Assembly: GCA_965153355.1 (NCBI GenBank)
Contig: OZ231126.1
Coordinates: 68,944,001 to 69,008,000, forward strand
Origin: Flaccisagitta enflata
Taxonomy: Eukaryota; Chaetognatha; Sagittoidea; Aphragmophora
Reading direction: 5' to 3'
Length of the DNA stretch: 64,000 nt
A program made the position numbers and the translations under genes. The notes beneath the pieces were generated by a model. It saw only the letters and a list, made by a program, of their open reading frames with translations. It was not told where the DNA came from and ran no database searches. How positions within the stretch are numbered: the stretch's first letter is position 1; every line of letters starts with the position of its first letter. Positions 12,433 to 23,036 of this stretch are shown here, piece after piece.

Positions 12433-13100
12433 ATAGCCACCACTAAGGGTGAAAGCCACAAATCAATTTGAAAGCACGCTTTAATTGAACATTATGAAAA
12501 GTTATAGCCAACCACTAGTAAAAGAACCAGTGGTTGAGTGCCATTATTGTTGCCACCACGAGGGGTGAAAGCGAGGGTTTCTTTATTCCTATTACTCTTA
12601 ACTTATGGTTGAAGTGGTTGATTCCTTAGAATTGGAGTCGTTGTTCCATAGAAGTGAAGTTGTTGTTCCTTAGAATTGAGTCGTTGTTTCCAGACCATGC
12701 GGCTTTTGATGAGAATCCTAAGACAGGAGGGGAAAAATAGTTTGTAAGAGTTCGGCAGAAGGGGAAAAAGGACATTTTCACAATCTAACAGGACGAAACA
12801 AAGCAAATAAAAGGTGCTTATACAAGGGAAAGGGTATTTGATAAAATTTATCCTTACAAAGGAGTGGGGAAGACAGGGAAGACAGGCAAAACAAGGGACC
12901 GGTGACTCAGTTATAAGCGCGAGACCATTAAGATACAGGTAGGATGACAAACACAAGGTGAAGAAAAGGGGGTTTTACTGGACATAGAAGCAAACACAAA
13001 TGGGTACGCTTTGTGGAAAGGGAGCTTTTGAATTGGGCAGAACAAGAGCCAAAGAAATGAATAAGGGCAATAAGCTATGGCAGCCAGACACTTGGGTCAA
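12433..13100. other. Unassigned sequence
   Basis: Contains two loose copies of a TTAGAATTGRAGTCGTTGTT phrase (12625-12690). No coding signal. Confidence 0.4.
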
Positions 13101-13102
13101 TT

Positions 13103-13772
13103 TTAAACCTGGTGAAATCTGCGATCAACACAATGGGGGTTAGAACATATACATTTTTCAGCATAGCTCTGAAGAATATCTTTCCTAACTTCCTTTTTAA
13201 AGCGCTTTGAGGAGTCTATACTTTTCAATTCTTCAGATGAATCGTTCCAAATAAGCGGACCTAGAGAGGAAAAGGAATTTTTGTTATTCATAGAGGAGTG
13301 TCCAGGTAGTCTCACATTATTGGGCTGTGACACCGATGATCTCAACCCACGATCTCTCAAATTGGTATTGAGATTTTCTTTGAATTTATAAACATCAGGA
13401 CTTACTCCTTTTAACATATTGTACATTAATGTAAGGCATTGAAAGCGGTGCTGGTCATTCACTTTGAGGATTTCTAACAGTTTCATTCGTGGCTCAGTGT
13501 GTGCAAGCCAATGGGAATTATAGATTATTCTAGTAGCTTTTTTCTGTAAGCCTATAATTCTTTTAAGATTTTTTGCACTTGTTCCCCCCCATACCTCAAG
13601 CCCATAGGAGAGGTGAGAGAAAATAAGTGAGTTGTAGATTGTAAGCAAAGAAGAAGTAGGCACAACCTTTTTTATTCGATTTAGCACACCCGTGTTTCTT
13701 GCCATTTTGTTTGCCACCTTAATGCAGTGGTCTTCCCATGTAAGATGCTCATCATGCTCAACATGTGTCGCT
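13103..13772 (-). pseudogene. 5'-truncated LINE: C-terminal part of reverse-transcriptase ORF
   Basis: The last ~220 codons of a non-LTR retrotransposon polymerase, read continuously to a normal stop. They cover the region downstream of the catalytic YxDD, so no polymerase activity is possible. Shared landmarks with the longer LINE at 36831-40634 are TWEDHC (upstream of the first Met, so the frame extends to about 13770), VANK, YGLEVWGG, an Arg/Lys-rich IIGLQKKATR segment, AHTEPRM, and a C-terminal Cys-Asn-Pro-His-Cys motif. Divergence is clear, so this is another subfamily of the same CR1/L2-like group. The 5' break falls at the border of the 108-bp minisatellite. 5' truncation is typical of target-primed insertion. 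No poly-A or other tail is evident on the 3' side. Confidence 0.85.
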
Positions 13773-15065
13773 GTTGTTGATGGTGGCTAGGCCAGATACG
13801 TTGGGGGAGGGGGGGGTAGAGGAGTGGCTTCTAAGGCAATTCCGGCATGCAGCGGGGACCGTAAAGGGTATGTGTCACTGTTGTTGATGGTGGTTAGGCC
13901 AGATACGTTGGGGGAGGGGGGGGTAGAGGAGTGGCTTCTGAGGCAACTCCGGCATGCAGCAGGGACCGTAAAGGGCATGTGTCACTGTTGTTGATGGTGG
14001 CTAGGCCAGATACGTTGGGGGAGGGGGGGGGTAGAGGAATGGCTTCTGTTGCGATTCCGGCATGCAGCAGGGACCGTAAAGGGCATGTGTCACTGTTGTT
14101 GATGGTGGCTAAGCCAGATACGTTGGGCGAGGAGGGGAGGGGGTAGAGGAATGGCTTCTGTGGCAATTCCGGCATGCAGCAGGGACTGTAAAGGGCATGT
14201 GTCACTGTTGTTGATGGTGGCTAGGCCAGATACGTTGGGGGAGGGGGGGGGTAGAGGAATGGCTTCTGTGGCGATCCCGGCATGCAGCAGGGACCGAAAA
14301 GGGCATGTGTCACTGTTGTTGATGGTGGTTAGGCTAGATACGTTGGGGGAGGGGGGGGTAGAGGAATGGCTTCTGTGGCAATTCCGGCATGCAGCAGGGA
14401 CCGTAAAGGGCATGTGTCACTGTTGTTGATGGTGGCTAGGCCAGATACGTTGGGGGAGGGGGGGTAGAGGAATGGCTTCCGTTGCGATTCCGGCATGCAG
14501 CAGGGACCGTAAAGGGCATGTGTCACTGTTGTTGATGGTGGCTAAGCCAGATACGTTGGGCGCGGAGGGGAGGGGGTAGAGGAATGGCTTCTGTGGCAAT
14601 TCCGGCATGCAGCAGGGACTGTAAAGGGCATGTGTCACTGTTGTTGATGGTGGCTAGGCCAGATACGTTGGGGGAGGGGGGGTAGAGGAATGGCTTCTGT
14701 GGCGATCCCGGCATGCAGCAGGGACCGAAAAGGGCATGTGTCACTGTTGTTGACGGTGGCTAGGCCAGATATGTTGGGGGAGGGGAGGGGGGTAGAGGAG
14801 TGGCTTCTGTGGCGATTCCGGCATGCAGCAGGGACCGTAAAGGGCATATGTCACTGTTGTTGATGGTGGCTAGGCCAGATATGTTGGGGGAGGGGGGGGG
14901 TAGAGAAGTGGCTTCTGAGGCGATTCCGGCATGCAGCAGGGACAGTACAGCATATGTGTCACGATCATCTGTGGTGGCAAGGAAGGAAACGTGGGGGTTG
15001 GAGGGGAGGGGGGCTGAGGAGTGCCTCCCGATGTTGTTCCGGTATGCATCAGGGACAATGAAGCA
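13773..15065 (+). repeat. ~108-bp minisatellite, 12 units
   Basis: Twelve tandem units of 106-113 bp. Each contains GTGTCACTGTTGTTGATGG, GGCCAGATACGTTGGGGGAG, a G run of 6-8, AGAGGAATGGCTTCTG and CGGCATGCAGCAGGGACCG. Length differences come mainly from the G run. The last two units (after ~14940) are the most diverged (CATATGTGTCACGATCATC; GTATGCATCAGGGACAAT), as expected at an array edge. Short proline-rich open frames on the minus strand come from the repeat and shift frame between units. Confidence 0.95.
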
Positions 15066-15179
15066 CATAACAATACCATCTAGTCAAAAATAAAACTCCC
15101 AGTAAAACAAAATAATTATTTATTATTGTCATTTCCTGTACTAAATTCAATATGGGGTGGTATTTTGATTTGCATCAGA

Positions 15180-15846
15180 AGTGGAGTAGCTGAATACCAT
15201 TTCGCGAAGGGTTTGATCAACCACTCCTCCATCATGGAATCCCATCCCTTCTTGGAAGCCCTTGTCAACTGAAATATCTTCTTTCTTCCAAAGAGCGAGG
15301 TGCCGTAAATCTGAGGGGGTTGTGATTGTTGGCTTGCATCAAGACCAATTCCAGGGGGGTTGTTGCTACCCTCTTACAGGCCTCTGGATTGTATCTGAAG
15401 ATGAAGGAGTCCGTCGACGGAAGCCACTGTACCCCCAACACCTTCGTGGGTTCCTCCAATGTCACGCTCAAGTCCACGGCGATGTTGGGATCGTCGTCCA
15501 TGACTTCCATGATTTCCACTTCCTTAGTCTTAGAGTAAATCCGCTTTCCTTCATGGGCTCATGGCGGCGATGAGATTTTGCTTCAGCTGCAGCGCCTCGT
15601 GGACTGAATCCGCACCTCCAGAGCCATCATCCACATAAAAGGCATGTCTTAACATCTGATAGACATTCTCTGGGTACTCTCACTTTCTCCGCATTGTGGC
15701 GTAAGACATAACTAGTGACCAGACTTGAGGATACTGATCTGAAGATGAGTGCCAAAAACAGCATTATTACCGCTTCTCTCATGGATTTATCAGTAAACCA
15801 CATATATCTGAACGTGTCCTCAGGATGGACGCGGACATTGTGAAAA
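15180..15846 (-). pseudogene. BEL/Pao-type LTR retrotransposon pol fragment (reverse transcriptase)
   Basis: Read on the minus strand, the pieces occur in the order expected for a Pao reverse transcriptase. First is a VHPED...MWF segment (about 15780-15835), then SVSSSLVTSYVLRHNAEK (about 15695-15750). The catalytic block FYVDDGSGGAD, with the YVDD motif, follows at about 15615-15645, and then TKVLGVQWLPSTDSF (about 15390-15435), characteristic of Pao proteins after the catalytic core. At least two frame changes and a stop separate them. No LTR, protease, RNase H or integrase is visible. The family 1 element starting at 15847 cuts the upstream side. Confidence 0.75.
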
Positions 15847-15967
15847 CAAGGCCAACACCTATGAGTCGCGTGCAAGACATAAACACCTGAATTGACCTGA
15901 CTCCTTATTGTATCTTTTTAATCAACATGACTGAATAGGGAGAAATATAAGAAATGAATAAAATGAC

Positions 15968-16912
15968 CAGCAGACTTAAACCAGCAGACTTAAACCAGCA
16001 GACTTAAACCAGCAGACTTAAACCAGCAGACTTAAACCAGCAGACTTTAACCAGCAGACTTTAACCAGCAGACTTTAACCAGCAGACTTTAACCAGCAGA
16101 CTTTAACCAGCAGACTTTAACCAGCAGACTTAAACCAGCCGACTTAAACCAGCCGACTTAAACCAGCTGACTTAAACCAGCTGACTTAAACCAGCCGACT
16201 TAAACCAGCTGACTTAAATCAGCCGACTTAAATCAGCCGACTTAAACCAGCCGACTTAAACCAGCCAACTTAAACCAGCCAACTTAAACCAGCCGACTTA
16301 AACCAGCCGACTTAAACCAGCCGACTTAAACCAGCCAATTTAAACCAGCCGACTTAAACCAGCCGACTTAAACCAGCCGACTTAAACAGCCGACTTAAAC
16401 CAGCCAATTTAAACCAGCCGACTTAAACAGCCGACTTAAACCAGCCAATTTAAACCAGCCAACTTTAACCAGCCGACTTAAACAGCCGACTTAAACCAGC
16501 CAATTTAAACCAGCCGACTTAAACCAGCCGACTTAAACCAGCCGACTTAAACAGCCGACTTAAACCAGCCAATTTAAACCAGCCGACTTAAACCAGCCGA
16601 CTTAAACCAGCCAACTGAAACCAGCCAACTGAAACCAGCCAACTGAAACCAGCCAACTGAAACCAGCCGACTGAAACCAGCCAACTTAAACCAGCCGACT
16701 GAAACCAGCCAACTTAAACCAGCCAACTTAAACCAGCCGACTTAAACCAGCCGACTTAAACCAGCCGACTTAAACCAGCCGACTTAAACCAGCCAACTAA
16801 AACCAGCAGACTTAAACCAGCAGACTTAAACCAGCAGACTTAAACCAGCAGACTTAAACCAGCAGACTTAAACCAGCAGACTTAAACCAGCACACTTAAA
16901 CCAGCAGACTTG
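15968..16912 (+). repeat. 14-bp satellite ACCAGCMGACTTAA, ~67 copies
   Basis: Variants are blocked: CAGCAGACTT at both edges (15968-16130 and 16800-16912), CAGCCGACTT and CAGCCAACTT in the middle. Around 16375-16580 a ~41-bp trimer (with one unit lacking a C, AAACAGCC) recurs about four times, an incipient higher-order repeat. Confidence 0.95.
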
Positions 16913-17477
16913 AAATGACATGAATGACCAAATCCTACCAAAAAACATAAATGACCAAAACATACCAAAAAACATAAATGACCAAAAAACTAAAAAACCA
17001 AAAACCAAAAACCAAAAACCAAAAAAACAAGAAAACTAGAAAACAAAAACCAAAAACCAAAAACACAAATGACCAAAAACACAAATAACCAAAACATACC
17101 AAAAAACTATGTTAAATGAACAAAAACCAAAAAAACAAACACCAAAAAACCATAAAACCTAAAATACATAAATGACCAAAACATACCAAAAAACCATGTT
17201 AAATGACCAAAAATGACCTGAAATGTCCCTAAATGACCTAAAATGACTTTAAACTACTTCAAATGCCCAAAAACGACACAAATGACTTAAATGAACAAAG
17301 TGACGTAAATGATCAAAAAAGACCAAAAATGACAGAAAGCAACCAAAAATGACCAAAAACAACAAAAAAATGACTCTAAATAACTTCAGACGACCCGAAA
17401 TGACCAAAAAACAACGCAAAAAAGCTAAGTGTTACCGACGGACGGACAAATGGACCGACCGACGTAGTAGGTTGTAG

Positions 17478-17495
17478 AGTCGCGTGCACGCGACT
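17478..17495. other. Terminal palindrome of family 1 copy A
   Basis: AGTCGCGTGCACGCGACT is a perfect 18-bp palindrome, followed by AAAAA. The identical sequence lies at 23791-23808 and 52929-52946. Confidence 0.9.
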
Positions 17496-17504
17496 AAAAA
17501 CACT

Positions 17505-18355
17505 TTGTCGTATATTAGACTCAACAATTTAGTGGCTTTAGATTTCTTTCCCCCCCCTCCCGATCTTTGATTTCCTTCCCCAGCCACTTGAAGAATCATT
17601 GGAATCTCTACCCCATAGAGAATAGATATGATATAATTCGAGTCAAAAGTATTGATTCAATTCCCCCCCCCCACCTCACCGAGGACGGCGAGGGGGCAAT
17701 ACCCAAGCTTATTCGCACTATTCTTTTTTTCATTCTAATATCTAAGATGACCCAATGCCAATTTCAGCCAATTTTGGCATTTGCCTGAGAAAAGTTGATG
17801 TCATGGAAAAATGGAACGAGTGTCCGGCAAAAGCCCACCCAATCTCAATCTGGTAGCTCGGAGGTTGAGGAGGAGGAGGAGGAGGAGGAGGAGGTAGAGG
17901 AGGAAAAAGATGAGAGGGGAAAAAATAAGTCAAAGGAATAAAAAAGAGACGAGAGCAATAAGTGGAAAATGAACATGTCTGGAAACAAGGAGTAATGTCG
18001 GGTGAGAGAGCCAAAACAGGTCAAATATGCATATGTGACCAGTTGCTATTTATTCCAATTGATTTAAGTCAAGTTTATGTCAAGTTTATGTTAATGTTAT
18101 GTTAAGAAAATTTTAAATCAAGTTAAGGGGCAGTGAGTGAGTGAGTGAGTGTATTGCAGTATTCAAACCTCATCTTTGAAAACGTATTTTGAAAAAAATG
18201 AGTAGAGATGGCAATATACCAATCTTTTTTTCATCCACATTCAAAGTTCCATGACCTTTGATTAATCTACCCCCCCTGCATTTGATTTTTCCCTGCGAGA
18301 CGTTGCGTCGCATCACAAAAACTATGATTTTCTTCCCCATAAAGCAATAAATAAA
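17505..18355. other. Unassigned sequence with (GGA)n and (GTGA)n short tracts
   Basis: A (GGA)n tract lies at 17863-17905 and (GTGA)5 near 18133. C runs lie at 17551 and 17664. No gene signal. Confidence 0.5.
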
Positions 18356-18357
18356 TG

Positions 18358-18528
18358 TTTTTAGTCGCGGACACGCGACTCTACACCTTGCCGTATCGGT
18401 TGGTATGTCGGTATGTCGGTATGTCGGTCCGTCAGTCCGCCCGTCACATTTTTGAATTCTGAGCGGTTTTCGCATTACTGCTCCTGCCCAACCGTCCGCG
18501 ACTGAATTGCCGTGTATCCGGCCTTGTT
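18358..18528 (-). mobile_element. Family 1 element, minimal copy B (171 bp)
   Basis: The minus-strand copy has the hairpin at 18363-18380 (AGTCGCG-GACA-CGCGACT), a GGTATGTC/GGTCCGTC tract, and the 5' end in reverse (GTGTATCCGGCCTTGTT). It carries almost no core, showing that the tandem core is dispensable. Confidence 0.75.
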
Positions 18529-18988
18529 AAGGTTTAAATATTGTTAGATTGTGTTTTGTTATTCAGTGTTTACTGGAAACCAGAAAAAAATTGTAAGATT
18601 GTTTTTGTTTTTTTAGATGCATCCTCGCACCTCTATAAGAGGGTCTCTCCGTCGGTCCATCGGTCCGTCGGTCCGTCGGTCGGTCCTTCCATCGGTCCGT
18701 CGGTCCGTCGGTCCGTGACGCCTGTACAAAAACCGTGTTTCTTGGCTGTTTATGGCCTCAGTGAGATACTACACTGAATCGAATGATCGACAAACATGTT
18801 TTGAGAGTCTCCTTTACTACTCAGTCTTTTCATCTGTCAGTTTGTCCATCTGTCTCTCCATTCATGTCACATGTTCAATACATGTAGAGAAACAGTCTGG
18901 ACGCATCGTTGCCCAGTCAGGCTTGTTCAGTTCCTTCTCTCTCCTCATTTCAGTTTTCTTTTCTCTCTCTCATTTTGCTTCATGCGCC

Positions 18989-19307
<319 letters not shown>

Positions 19308-19351
19308 GGAGCACCAAGATGGAGCACCAAAAAGTTGTAAAAAATGTTTTT

Positions 19352-19440
19352 TAAGTCGCTTGCTACATGACTTTATACCCCGATTTGCCAGTCCGTCGGT
19401 TGATCGGTTGGTTGGTGAGTTGGTTGGCCATAAAAGTTAG
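19352..19440 (-). repeat. Family 1 3'-end fragment
   Basis: TTTTTTAAGTCGCTTGCTAC, then CAGTCCGTCGGTTGATCGG, a diverged 3' end in minus orientation with no matching 5' end. Confidence 0.5.
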
Positions 19441-19571
19441 TCAATGTCTGTTGAATTCATTTTTGTTGTTACATAGGGCTCAAAATTGAGATCGATGAAA
19501 AACATCGATCATCGAGAAAAATGTGGATAATGTGAAAACATAAAAAAAGATTAAAAGATTCCTGGCGCCTA

Positions 19572-20332
19572 CACCGTCTTTAAATCGAAATGGCAAAAAG
19601 TAAACCTTTGTATCTCCAAAATTACTCGCCCAAAAGCCTTCAAATATTCAGTGAATGTTGGTAACAACTGACCATTTTGTCATGCCTAAACTCAGATTTT
19701 AATACTGAATACTTTGGGGTCAGTAAAACAAACGGAATATGCCAAATTTTTAAGGCTGAATTTTTTTTCTTGTTTTTTTTTAGAAGACTTGTCTTTATCA
19801 ATATACAGATGTTTAACAAAATGAGCTAGAACTCCGGGGTTGGTTTCAAATAAATAGGAAATTTTTCAGAGATTACACATTTACCAAAAAAATTGAAAAA
19901 AGTTGGAGATATTTTGAGGTTATCATTGGTCTTTAACAATCATTGTTAAAATCCAGACTGTCAATTATTTGAAAATCATTCAAATCTTCATGAATACAAT
20001 AAAATAATGGAATTTTCAAGTAGAACTTATATTCAGGATCTGTAACTCATCATTTTAGACCAACCCCATGGTTCAAGCTTGCTTAATCAGGAAAAAAGCA
20101 ATAAGAAAAAAAAATTCTTCCAAGTATAGCTGGGACAAATTGATTTTTTCAAAAAAATTGATATTTCTTCAGTGCGCTAATGACCCCCAAACTATTCAGT
20201 ATTAAAATCTGACTTTTGGCATGACAAGATAGTCAGTTGTTACCAACATTCACTAAAAATTTGAAGGCTTTTGGGCTTGTAGTATAAGAGCTATGAAGGT
20301 TTACTATTTGCCATTTCAATTTAACAACGGTG
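19572..20332. mobile_element. TA-flanked MITE 1 (761 bp, ~160-bp inverted ends)
   Basis: The ends are CACCGTCTTTAAATCGAAAT and its diverged reverse complement (…AATTTAACAACGGTG). Pairing continues about 160 bp inward (for example GTGAATGTTGGTAACAACTG at 19655 against CAGTTGTTACCAACATTCAC at 20234). TA dinucleotides flank both sides (19570-19571 and 20333-20334), and the uninterrupted dispersed repeat near 9870 reads GCGCCTAAAGTA with a single TA. This is a clean empty site. A TA target suggests Tc1/mariner-type mobilisation; there is no transposase. Confidence 0.85.
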
Positions 20333-20339
20333 TAAAGTA

Positions 20340-21024
20340 CTATCTTGGCCATAAAGATCCGGACAGTAGAGATCAATGACCTAAGCTAAAAACCAATTGG
20401 TTATCTTAAGTTTCGTTTTCCTCAAATGTCTTCTATTAAGTTTCGACTTCGACACTACTGAATGTCGTTGCCAACATGCCCTTTGCGGTTGGTTTTGTAT
20501 GATAAGCTCTTTGAGAATTGGTTCCCACTGTCACAGTCCTGGAGGATAAACAATGGATGAATGAACGGATGAATGAATGGATGGTTGAATCTTCTTTTTT
20601 TAAGAAACCTCTTTATTATTATTTTTATAAGAACTTGCTGTTTCCTTCCTCTTTTTTTTGGAAGCATCATGAAATGATTACGTTCAACTAAGGAAAACTA
20701 AGTAGGCCTACACATGGCTGTTTGGATGGTCAAATGAATGTGTAGCCAACTGACCATCCAACCAACCCAGCAGTCAACTAACTGACAGACACAGCCGCGC
20801 ATAGACATGCTTTAGAAAAATTCAAGAAAAATGTATGTTTAATTTCAATGATTTCAAATGAAACGCTCGGCTTAAAGAATAACCAAAGCATATGAACTAG
20901 GCTATGAAAAGAGAGAGAGAGAGAGAGAGAGAGAAATCCGTTGTAAGAAAATCACGATATAAAAACTGGGCTGGCTTCTCCTTAACAAATCAGTCCTTTA
21001 TCTGACTATATATATGTACGTCTC

Positions 21025-21113
<89 letters not shown>

Positions 21114-21789
21114 CTCTGTTTCTGTCCATAAGTCGTGACGGTTTTTGACCATGATGTCGAATGACCGTCACTACGGGGTGTGACTATCTATTCCGACAGT
21201 CACGACATAAGTTATCCCAACTCCGGTGGACAGTAGGCCAAAAGTTAATTTGTTGACCAGGTGAGAGCAGCAAACATATCAAAATGCATGTAATATTAAG
21301 TATGACCATGTTGGGTATCCACCACCACCTGCGTATGCTTTGATATGGACTTGTAGAGAGACAGGGGGTACTCTGAAGTGATGTTGTTTCAAACCTTCAA
21401 TGTAATTTGTATCAGCACTGCTTTAAATGCTGTTTTCCAGAGTTTCTGCAGGTTTTCCCTTTGAATCTTTGAGTTCTGAATTGGATTGAGATCCAGATTA
21501 ATCCGGGCTGATCTTTAGACAAGCAGAACTCATCGATTTTTTGGTACATTTGGCGTAATGCACCAGTGCACCATCTTCCATAAGCATTTGCCCACTACAC
21601 TTGCATAAAGCAAATTTTTTCTTCATTCAGCTCTCATTTCTGAACGGATAGAGATACAGGAACCAGTTTGGTCTCATTTGATAGATCTTTTGAAGATGCG
21701 AATTTTGAAGAAAAAAATCATCTCGCTGCTATTGAAATCAAGCAAGTCACTACACTTTAAAGCTGTCTGGATCTTTATGGCCAAGATAG
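20340..21789. mobile_element. TA-flanked element 2 (1450 bp, 27-bp inverted ends)
   Basis: The terminus CTATCTTGGCCATAAAGATC is followed by CGGACAG. The right end is its reverse complement with one mismatch. TA is present at 20338-20339 and 21790-21791, and the empty site in the 8993-10095 copy reads AAGTATTGGTCC. The length is typical of a Tc1/mariner transposon, yet no transposase frame survives. The interior has (GA)n at 20910-20934, (GTCT)n(CT)n at 21026-21112, and a short cruciform around 21131-21200. It inserted 3 bp from MITE 1. Confidence 0.85.
21026..21112. repeat. (GTCT)n-(CT)n microsatellite
   Basis: Six GTCT units followed by pure CT, inside TA element 2. Confidence 0.95.
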
Positions 21790-22299
21790 TATTGGTCCGA
21801 CAGTTCCCTGCTTTTTTCCAGAAGGTGTAAAAAAGTGCCCACTTTCACCCTGTACCAATTTAAACCCCAGCCCCGGGCGAGCCTAGTTGTGCCCCAACTT
21901 CCTCAAATTGGCTCAAGCGAAAATGGGAAAGATTAATTCCTTACCCAGGACTCAATAAATTGATAAACATTTTTAGATTTTTTTCCCAATGATTTGGTAC
22001 TGCCAAAAGTTTTATTCTCCACAAATATTCTTTTTTTCTCTTTTTCCCCCTTTTGATTTCCTTCCTTATCTTCAAACCCTTTGATTTATTTTCCCCGGTG
22101 GGGGGGGGGGGAGTGGTAGTATACACAGGCCTGTCCAGGTTCAAATCATCTTTTGTAAACAACTTCTTATTCCAAACCTAAATCTTGGGATAAATTTGCG
22201 CTGATAAAATGTTTTAGCATTCATTGCTGCTTGATCCCTCTGGCGGGTCATTTCAGTGAGGGGGGCTGAAAGTGGAAACTAAAATAGTCGCAAAAGCGT

Positions 22300-22930
22300 C
22301 AGATGGTCAGCGGTACCCGTTGCCCCTATGTGAGTGAATGAAGGTGTGAGGTGGTTAGAGGGGCAGCGGCCCCGAAGGGGCCGATGACCTATGCTGTTTA
22401 TATTTGGGCTTCAAGGCTAGAATCAGGGCCTGGAGGCCTGGATTGGAGCCTTGAGGCTGGGATTTGAGCCTCAAGGCTGGGATTTGAGCCTCGAGACTGG
22501 TATTTGAGCCTTGAGGCTGGGATTTGAGGCTCAAGGCTGGGATTTGAGCTTTGAGGCTCAAGGCTGGGATTTGAGCTTTGAGGCTGGGGTTTGAGCCTCG
22601 GGACTTGGATTTGAGCCTTGGGGCAGATATCTGAGCCTCCAGGCTGGAATTTGAACCTCCAGGCTTGGATTTGAGCCTCCAGGCTTGGAATTGAGCCTCC
22701 AGGCTGGGATTTGAGCTTCGAGGCTGGGATTTGAGCTTCGAGGCTGGGATTTGAGCTTAGAGGCTGGGATTTGGGTCTCGAGACTAGGATTTGGGCCTCG
22801 AGACTAGGATTTGGGCCTCGGGGGGGGGGGGGACGGAGAAGAAGGAGAAGGAGAAGAAGGAGAAGAAGAAGGAGAAAATCTCCCATATGTGTGAAAGCAT
22901 AGGTCATCGGCCCCTTCGGGGCCGCTGCCC
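22300..22930 (+). mobile_element. Family 2 tandem-core element (GAGGCTGGGATTTGAGCCT core)
   Basis: The outer left terminus GGTCAGCGGTACCCGTTGCC is at 22307. The inner inverted termini GGGCAGCGGCCCCGAAGGGG and its reverse complement are at 22361 and 22911-22930, each with the ATGACCTATGCTG / AGCATAGGTCAT extension. The core is about 20 tandem units of ~20 bp (GGCTGGGATTTGAGCCTC) followed by a G run and (GAAGGA)n. The minus-strand 169-codon frame is repeat translation. Confidence 0.8.
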
Positions 22931-23036
22931 AAAAGCAAGGCCGGATACACGGCTAACCCAGTCGCGTGTGAGTGGACAAGGGCCACATTTGAGGTCACTT
23001 CATCATTTGGGAAGGAGGCCAAAGACCGCAAAACCC

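Larger units (their letters stand above)
15847..17500 (+). mobile_element. Family 1 tandem-core element, copy A
   Basis: The 5' end CAAGGCCAACACCTATGAGT + CGCGTGC lies at 15847-15878, and the 3' end GACGGACGG...GGTTGTAG + palindrome + AAAAA at 17430-17500. Between them lie three unrelated tandem arrays: a 14-bp ACCAGCMGACTTAA array (15968-16912), an AACCAAAA-type array (16920-17210) and an AAATGACC-type array (17160-17420). No protein is encoded. Conserved ends with an interchangeable tandem core and a terminal hairpin resemble Helentron-associated/DINE-1-like elements (inference). Confidence 0.75.

Noticed and set aside
13894-14847. Overlapping ~70-100-codon Pro-rich frames on the minus strand
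   Set aside because: Each is a fragment of the 108-bp minisatellite; unit length varies by single bases so no frame is maintained.
15968-16912. Possible CRISPR-like array
   Set aside because: Units are directly adjacent with no unique spacers and the context is eukaryotic; it is a simple 14-bp satellite.
22398-22907. 169-codon repeat protein-like frame (SLEAQIP repeats)
   Set aside because: Follows the ~20-bp family 2 core; the plus strand and neighbouring frames give similar low-complexity products.
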